DNA from: Gnetum montanum
Taxonomy: Eukaryota > Streptophyta > Gnetopsida > Gnetales > Gnetaceae
NCBI GenBank assembly: GCA_015680685.1
Contig: MNCI01015593.1
Location: 7,087 to 31,083 of the forward strand
Reading direction: 5' to 3'
Length of the DNA: 23,997 bases
Part shown: positions 18,723 to 23,997 of the stretch, piece by piece
Layout: every line of letters starts with the position of its first letter
How positions within the stretch are numbered: the stretch's first letter is position 1
Made by a program: the position numbers and the translations under genes
Notes under the pieces: model-generated
Databases searched by the model: none
Seen by the model: only the letters and a program-made list of their open reading frames with translations
Told to the model about the DNA's origin: nothing

Positions 18723-21514
18723 CTAACAAGATTGACAAGCCCCAAACCCCTCTACATCATCATCTTCTGCTCCACTGGGGCTAGCCTCATCACCACCATG
18801 TCCCTACAACAACAAAAGAACAAAAAATGAAATAAGTAAACACAAACAAATAGATTAAAAGAGTAAAACATTAAAAAATGATGACTAAAAGCAATAAAAC
18901 GATACAAAACTAAAATACTTACAGGGGAGGAAGGCCTGAGATTAGCTTCTAGGTGTTGTAGAATCTCTTCTTCAGGCACGCATGCCCAATCTTCCTCAAG
19001 ACCAAGGTCAACATTAGCTAAGGTTTTACCCTTGTCCATTGAAGTCCAGGAAGGGTGCTCAAGAGAGAACATGCTTGTTGAAGCTTCCCTAGAGGTGATG
19101 GTAATGGATCTTTCAAAAGACCCCTCCACTTCCGTACACTTAACGAACTTGTCATAAGAAGAGTGCAAGTGTAACCCCTAAATGAACATCTCCATCCGAC
19201 GACGTTCAACTGATTCCTCCTTCAACCATTTTTTGTATTGGTGCTTATGGTCTTTTTGATCCTGGCCCCATTTACGTACTTTGGATGCAAAAGAATTCTA
19301 GTCATTGCACTTCCTATTTAATAAATCCATCTGGGCCCTCTGTTCGGCTAGATCCCGAGTCACCTACACCTTGCTATTCAAGACTGTCCAATAACGTGCA
19401 TAGGTGATCTCTGATGTGCGCCAGGTACTATCATCGGCCAATTTAGTAGAGGCAAATCATAACGGGCTTGCAAGTCATTCCTCTCCTCTGTTACCTTCAC
19501 CAAATTTTCTTTCAATGACTGAACTTCATGCCATAAGTATTCAATTGAGCGCTTGCAGGTCCAGAGAGACTTGGCATTCTGAACAATGCAACTTGAAACT
19601 GCATCATAAATCCCTCTCAATATCTACTCTATATCTTTAGGTAGTTCAGGGAGAGCATCAATATGGGTGGCCTTGGAAGGACTCCATTGAAGCTCTGCAC
19701 CTGCAAGTACAAACACCACACGTATGAGCTATTAGAGATCGCCAATAGATGCAAAAGTACAATGAGCTTAGGCACTGGGTATAAAGCACACATCTAATTC
19801 AGGATGAGCCTATTGCAAATGAACAAAAACATCATTGACGATGCTTGTAACAAAGTCTACTTTATTGGGCATTTTAGGCCATGGCCTCAATTGACCAGTG
19901 GATGTTGGATCTACATGGGAAGGGACCTCAACTGGGGCTTGTAACCCCGACACATTTGCTTGAGATGCATGTGCTTTAGGTGCTTCACCATCCATGTTTG
20001 GTGTTAGGAATAGTCATGATAATTAAAATAATGTACAAAGCTAAGAAGTACAAAATGTCGATCAAACTAACAAAACATACCAAGAAGCCCTTTGCTGGTC
20101 AGCTTAGGCGGATCACCAAGGTGTAGAGACTCATCAAAGAAATTGTCAAAAACACCTTTCTCCTCACTTGAATGCTTAAGGGCATCTAAAGCCTCAACAA
20201 GTGTCACTCCCATGGCATCTATTTCATCCTCTTCCTGTAAGATGGGAATATGCTCAGTTGCTTCTTCTCTCGTTTCCTCCTCTTCATCTAGCCTAGTGAT
20301 AACCATTTTAGGTTCACCCATTGGAGCTAATCCTTCCCTTTCCCTCTCAGGGGTACCCTCTGTTAACATCAATAAATCTAATTTTAGCATGACATAATAG
20401 GTACACATATTTAAGTAAGCAAATAAATTCAAAAGGTGATAAAAACACTTAAAGCAAAAATACTTACCCGCTCCTGGCAAGATGAATCAGATCCTCTTTG
20501 CTCTCGGTGGTTTTGCCTCCATAGCAGGTTCCCTTGAACACTTAGCCTTTCTCAACTTAGCCTTGGCCTTCCTGATGATCTCCTGAATCAAGTGCTTAGC
20601 TCTCCTAACAGTTGTGTGTAGTTTAGGTGGGTCCAATCCCAGGCTATCAAGCGAATGGTGGGAACAACTGGTTGCACCCCCTATTGTGACGGAGACTAAT
20701 TCTTCGATGCCTTCAGGTGGATCTTGGGATCTAGTGGTGCTAAATAGATGACGAATCCAGGGTCGAGACAGCTGTGAATGATCCCTTAACACATAATGGT
20801 TATCTCCATAGACCACTAAGAACTCAGCAAACCTACGGAGATAGCCCGTGAAAAAGGCAAAGGCAAAGTGGGATTTAGCATCAACATTGGAACATAACCT
20901 GATGATCTCTCCACAAAGACCTAATCCAAGGAAATCTATCCAATTGTAGCACATAACCATCTCTAGGACTGAGCACATAACACATGTAGACTCAACCCCA
21001 AGACTTCATACTTGAAAAAGAGACTTAGGGAATGCTCATGCTCTAAAGAGTGGGTATAGAAAATTTACCTCTGTTGAGCGAGTATAAGCTTGCATGGAAA
21101 AACCCCTAGGATCCCATGGTACACCCAGCCAGTCTTCAAGTTCCTTGATCACGTGGCCTTCATTAGTTGATGTATCTACCGCAACCTTAGCACCATCCAC
21201 TGGTATGCCAAAAAGATCGAAAAAGAATTTGGCAGTTAGATGGAAAGACACTTTAACTCCCCGAAATCGTGTAGTAAAATAGGAGACATCATCATTAAAA
21301 GAGTCAATGATAGAAACCAGTTCCATCATGGGAACGTTAGGAGTCAAGGCAGTAAATAGGTCTATCAAGCCCGCATTGGTAAGACGACTGATTATTTGTT
21401 CAGGTGCCTTCGTGTGCAGCCACCATTGTGATTCCTCTATCTCTCCAAACTTCATAAAGAGAGTGGCCTTAGTGCGCTTGGATACAATGGTAACCCCATC
21501 AGGGGAGACAACCG
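18723..21514 (-). pseudogene. Captured intron-containing antisense gene inside element C
   Basis: At least six exons read on the - strand: 21514-21069, 20990-20468, 20359-20081, 19982-19776, 19700-18923 and 18803-18723. Clear splice signals include GTAAGT donors after 20468 and 18923, GTATGT after 20081, and pyrimidine-rich acceptors before 21514, 20359, 19700 and 18803. Reading phase is kept across each junction, and the last exon ends in TAG. The acceptors at 20990 and 19982 and the donor at 19776 are weak. Six stops (TGA 20489; TAG 19812, 19626, 19366, 19300, 19180) and a 1-bp loss near 19460 break it. The first two exons look like a globular domain (SFHLTAKFFFDLFGIPVDG); later ones are acidic, then coiled-coil-like (KENLVKVTEERNDLQARYD), with a GHGGDEASPSGAEDDD tail. 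I do not recognise the family; a distant relation to the plant mobile domain is only a guess. The 5' end is unclear. Confidence 0.75.
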
Positions 21515-21627
21515 CTGTAAAAAAAATAAAAAATAAGCATAATGACCAAAACAAAAAAAAAGATCCATGAAATCATCAAAAAAATCATAACACTATTATT
21601 CATATGAAACCTAAAACTACCATGTAT

Positions 21628-21678
21628 GGCCCGGTAATGCCTAAAACTGCCACGCGTCCATGTATGATGTTAAACTAC
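21628..21678 (+). repeat. ~23-bp motif copies right of the antisense gene
   Basis: Two diverged copies at 21628-21651 (GGTAATGCCTAAAACTGCC) and 21656-21678 (GTCCATGTATGATGTTAAAC) have the same orientation as those at 18271-18453. They lie between the antisense gene and the RT region. Confidence 0.6.
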
Positions 21679-21790
21679 TCTTATGTGCCATAGTTTAATC
21701 AAGATGTAAATTAATTACACAAAGCTAGTTTATATAGCAACTCCCTCATCAAGGAATCTTGCTCACATTGCTCCTGGTTTAAATTGGCAG

Positions 21791-22300
21791 GAGCAAGCAT
21801 ATGGACAGTAAGAACCTCTTTTCAATGTTTTCTATCAATGGACCACATGGGGCCATTAAAAGAGCGATTAACCTAGAATCCTTAGATCTCGACTCATCAG
21901 CTTGTGCTAATTTCGTGGTAGCCACTCAGGAAACATCATATTGCTCTAAGGGTATGACTAAGACTTTAGACCTAGAGGCTAGTAACATCACTGAAGATCC
22001 TCTCGTTGAAGTCCCCATCACTACGTCCAATGGCGAAGCTAAAACATTGAAACTAAGTACCCTACTAGAACCACAACTTGCTAATGACATTACTCAAGTG
22101 CTGAAAGACAACATCAAAACATTCGCTTGGTCATATACCAATATGCCAGGACTAGACCCTCAAATCATACAACACAACATTATCCTTGATGAAAAGTCCA
22201 AACCAATAAAGAAAAAGGCATGAAAGGTTAAACCTGAGGTAGCGTTAGCAGTTCATAATGAAATCACAAAGCTCTACCAATCTCATTTTCCTCTTTTTAA
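21791..22300 (+). pseudogene. pol: Start of RT region of element C, truncated
   Basis: The frame 21801-22223 encodes the linker that precedes RT in Tat/Ogre pol: LKDNIKTFAWSYTNMPGLDP, then IIQHNIIL and the basic KSKPIKKK segment. A TGA at 22221 sits where tryptophan or arginine would be expected, and the same frame continues with VKPEVALAVHNEITKLYQ, the helix just before the RT fingers. Homology ends near 22290-22300, so all catalytic RT motifs are missing. A possible intron acceptor (AAATTGGCAG, ending 21790) lies just upstream, consistent with the known Ogre intron between protease and RT. The matching donor could not be fixed. Confidence 0.75.
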
Positions 22301-22314
22301 TCCAATCTCATTTT
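22277..22314 (+). repeat. 13-bp direct repeat at the C/E junction
   Basis: CCAATCTCATTTT occurs at 22277-22289 and 22302-22314, separated by 12 bases. It lies exactly where homology to C pol ends and just before E begins, so it looks like a scar from end joining or slippage. Confidence 0.7.
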
Positions 22315-22324
22315 AGGCTAGGAA

Positions 22325-22804
22325 TCACTTGACTGCAAGTTCAATTAGCATAATATGGACTAATGAACTTTCTAAATAATATTTAAAATGTTGAAGTGCT
22401 TTGATGACTACGAAAGCTTGTTTCTCTAAGACTGAATAATTTAACTCTGAACCTTTTAACTGATACCCAAAAAATCCAATTGGTTCATCTTGACCTTCAC
22501 TATCCTTTTGTGTCAAAATGACAGCGATAGAATCATTCGAAGCAAAAGAATATAACCAAAAATCTTCTTTAAGCCTAGGCTTCACCAAATATGGATCCTC
22601 TTGTATAGCAATTTTAACTTTTGATAAATCTCTTTCTGACTTTGGTGTTTTCTCTACTTGGATGTCCCTTGTTAGCATATGCATCAAAGGCTTGGTAATT
22701 TCAGTAAACTCAGGGATGAAATTTTTCACAAAGTTTATCTTCCCAAAGAAAGATCTAAGAGATTTCTTACTTGTGGGATGCTCAATATTCTGTACTGCTT
22801 GGAT
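22325..22804 (-). pseudogene. pol: RT connection and RNase H of element E
   Basis: After a TGA at 22807-22805 the same frame continues with the RT thumb/connection (SLRSFFGKINFVKNFIPEFT) and a typical Ty3 RNase H fold: WLYSFASNDSIAVILTQKD, then EPIGFFGYQLKG, then LEKQAFVVIKALQHFKYYL. The position that normally holds the first catalytic aspartate (D-A-S) reads F-A-S, so the nuclease should be inactive. Loss of catalytic residues in the native RNase H is known in Tat-lineage elements that carry a second, archaeal-type RNase H. The domain ends at a TAA-type stop near 22325, followed by unrelated sequence. Confidence 0.78.
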
Positions 22805-23440
22805 TCAGGAATTGTCTATGGCAATCCCTTCTTGACATATCACATGGCCTAATAGGCTTCCAGATTTAACCTCGAAGATACACTTCTTAGGATTTAATGA
22901 AATACCAAACTCACGACATCTGTCAAAAACTTGATGGAGATGATTAATATGATCTTCTTTTTTCTTTAAAAATATTGTAATATCATCCAAATAAACCACC
23001 ACAAATTTTCCTAATAAATCCTTAAATGCTAAATCCATGGCTCTTTGAAAAGTAGCACCAGCATTTGAAAATCCAAATGGCATTCTTTGGTAAGCGAAAG
23101 TTCCCCATTTGATGATAAATGATGTTTTGTATTATCATTCTTATCTACCACAATTTGATTATAACCTAAGAAACCATCTAAGAAAGAGTATACTGGACAA
23201 CCTGAGACTTTAATCAGCATCTCATCAATTCTTGGAAGTGGATACTTATCCTTTTTTGAGGCATCGTTTAGATTTATAAAGTCTACACAAAGCCTTATAT
23301 CACCATTTTTCTTTCTCACTAGAACAAGGTCAGCAAGCCATGTGCTTGTAACAACTTCTTGATTTCGGCTTCCATACCTGGTTCAAATGATGGATTAAAT
23401 TTCCTTTGTTTTTGCTTGACTATATTACAACCTTCTATTA
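22805..23440 (-). pseudogene. pol: Reverse transcriptase of element E, frameshifted
   Basis: The pre-RT segment (HKIPLIEGCNIVKQKQRK, near 23450-23400) is in a third frame. The fingers start at WLADLVLVRKKNGDIRLCVD (about 23345-23285), apparently after loss of about a dozen residues that other Ty3 RTs have between the KKLLQA helix and this point. Motif A region reads SFLDGFLGYNQI. A frameshift near 23110 moves to the frame 23083-22805, with MPFGFSNAGATFQRAMD and the intact catalytic VVVYLDD near 22982-22994, then LNPKKCIF and LGHVICQEGI. Catalytic aspartates are retained; the frameshifts and the TGA at 22807 inactivate it. Confidence 0.82.
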
Positions 23441-23458
23441 AAGGAATTTTATGTGTCA

Positions 23459-23997
23459 TCATATCTTGCCTAAAGCTTTAAGATCATCGTAGGACCAAGA
23501 AAAATTGTCCAAATTATTTCTTAGACATGATAACAAGTCTTGCTTGAAATTCGAATCTCTTTCCTTTGTAACATTCAACATCTTTGGCATCTTGTCTAAT
23601 CCAAAATTTACTACCTCTAAAGCTTGACTATTTGAGTCTTGTAAATCCTTTTTGGTAAGTAAATTTTTCTTGAACTCATGTTCCAATTCAATCATCCTTT
23701 TTGGAATGAAATTAGCTTTGGAGTGTGATGAAGTTTCAGGTATCACTTGACCCTCAAATTCTTGTTTGTTTTTCATAAATCTTAGTACTTGATCATCATC
23801 TTCAAATACTTGTAAATGTCTTATATTATCTGGTACTGATGGATGATGTTTTTCTTCAATCATGACATCTTTGTAACTTTCTATTATTTGCATATCCAAC
23901 ATTGAAGCTGCTTTTGCCAAATCGTCTGCTATAAGATTCTCTACTCTGTTTATATGCTCTATTTGGCAATGTTGAAACTGATCTAACATCTTACAAG
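23459..23997 (-). CDS. pol: RNase H-like tail plus linker upstream of RT in element E (partial)
   Basis: A frame of at least 176 codons is open from the window edge to 23459. Its first ~30 residues fit the C-terminal part of an archaeal-type RNase H: CQIEHINRVENLIADDLAKA, with the conserved H-x2-R-x2-N and A-D residues. About 110 polar residues of unknown kind follow, then LLSCLRNNLDNFSWSYDDL, the segment that normally precedes RT (compare FAWSYTNMPG in element C). Thus an RNase H-like tail lies N-terminal to RT in one uninterrupted frame. The start of the RNase H and its other catalytic residues are outside the window. The alternative is a rearranged element; the open frame argues against a recent join. 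Confidence 0.6.
   Translation of the reverse strand, partial: CKMLDQFQHCQIEHINRVENLIADDLAKAASMLDMQIIESYKDVMIEEKHHPSVPDNIRHLQVFEDDDQVLRFMKNKQEFEGQVIPETSSHSKANFIPKRMIELEHEFKKNLLTKKDLQDSNSQALEVVNFGLDKMPKMLNVTKERDSNFKQDLLSCLRNNLDNFSWSYDDLKALGKI

Larger units (their letters stand above)
12190..22300 (+). mobile_element. Element C: Tat/Ogre-like Ty3/gypsy element with antisense gene, 3' part lost
   Basis: The order is 5' LTR, tRNA-Asn-like primer site, leader with tandem repeats, gag and protease in one frame, motif copies, a spliced antisense gene, more motif copies, and the beginning of RT. LTR ends, U5, gag and protease match element A. Ogre-type elements are known to have an intron between protease and RT; the antisense gene lies at that position. 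The element stops shortly after entering RT, where a duplicated scar joins it to element E. Everything after the RT N terminus, including the 3' LTR, is missing from the window. It was probably inserted into F, since F sequence runs up to 12189. Confidence 0.82.
22316..23997 (-). mobile_element. Element E: pol fragment of a Ty3/gypsy element, minus strand
   Basis: Read right to left, the fragment has an RNase H-like C-terminal tail, a linker, the pre-RT segment, RT and a second RNase H-like domain. RT motifs (GFLGYNQI, MPFGFSNAGATFQ, YLDD) are of Ty3/gypsy type. The degenerate RNase H after RT and the archaeal-type tail suggest a lineage with two RNase H domains, as known in Tat. The left end is truncated within RNase H; the right end leaves the window. 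It may be part of F, which has the same orientation, or a separate insertion. Confidence 0.75.

Noticed and set aside
22518-22835. Plus-strand open frame over the RNase H region of element E
   Set aside because: The - strand frame carries clear RNase H and RT motifs; the + strand frame is its shadow.

Overview
The window looks like nuclear DNA from a land plant with a repeat-rich genome. It consists almost entirely of nested, decayed LTR retrotransposons of the Ty3/gypsy superfamily. Evidence for a plant includes primer-binding sites matching plant initiator tRNA-Met and apparently tRNA-Asn, a gag-protease of the Tat/Ogre type, and an intron-containing antisense gene with plant-like splice sites. 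No host housekeeping gene, rRNA, tRNA or CRISPR array was found, and I cannot name the species.

Layout. (A) 1-4900, + strand: the 3' part of a Tat/Ogre-like element, with gag with stops, an open protease frame, an array of ~23-bp motifs, a non-coding tail, a polypurine tract and a 3' LTR (3723-4900). It has no reverse transcriptase or integrase. (D) 4901-5291: remnant of another element, namely the LTR end, a tRNA-iMet primer site and leader. A appears to sit inside the LTR of D. (B) 5292-10869, + strand: a Ty3/gypsy element with a 776-bp 5' LTR (5292-6067), tRNA-iMet primer site, gag, protease, RT, RNase H and integrase, all broken by stops and frameshifts. (F) 10870-12189, - strand: an LTR (10870-11727), a polypurine tract and a short internal piece; it cuts off the end of B pol. 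An assembly gap (one N at 11854) with a 46-bp exact duplication lies in F. (C) 12190 to about 22300, + strand: a second, longer member of family A, with a 1.9-kb 5' LTR, tRNA-Asn-like primer site, gag, protease and the first part of RT. (E) about 22316-23997, - strand: pol of a further Ty3/gypsy element, truncated at both ends.

The most unusual part is inside C. Between protease and RT, where Ogre-type elements are known to carry an intron, lies a 2.8-kb antisense gene (18723-21514) with at least six exons. Its splice junctions keep reading phase, so it is a captured, spliced gene carried backwards in a retrotransposon. It is now a pseudogene with six stops and one frameshift. Copies of the same ~23-bp motif that forms a nine-unit array in A flank it on both sides. 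The LTRs of A and C share their ends and U5 but have unrelated U3 repeat arrays.

Inferred order of events: A and B entered D; F entered B; C entered F; C was later joined to E at a scarred junction. Stops in C are mostly TAG, as expected from decay of methylated CAG sites.
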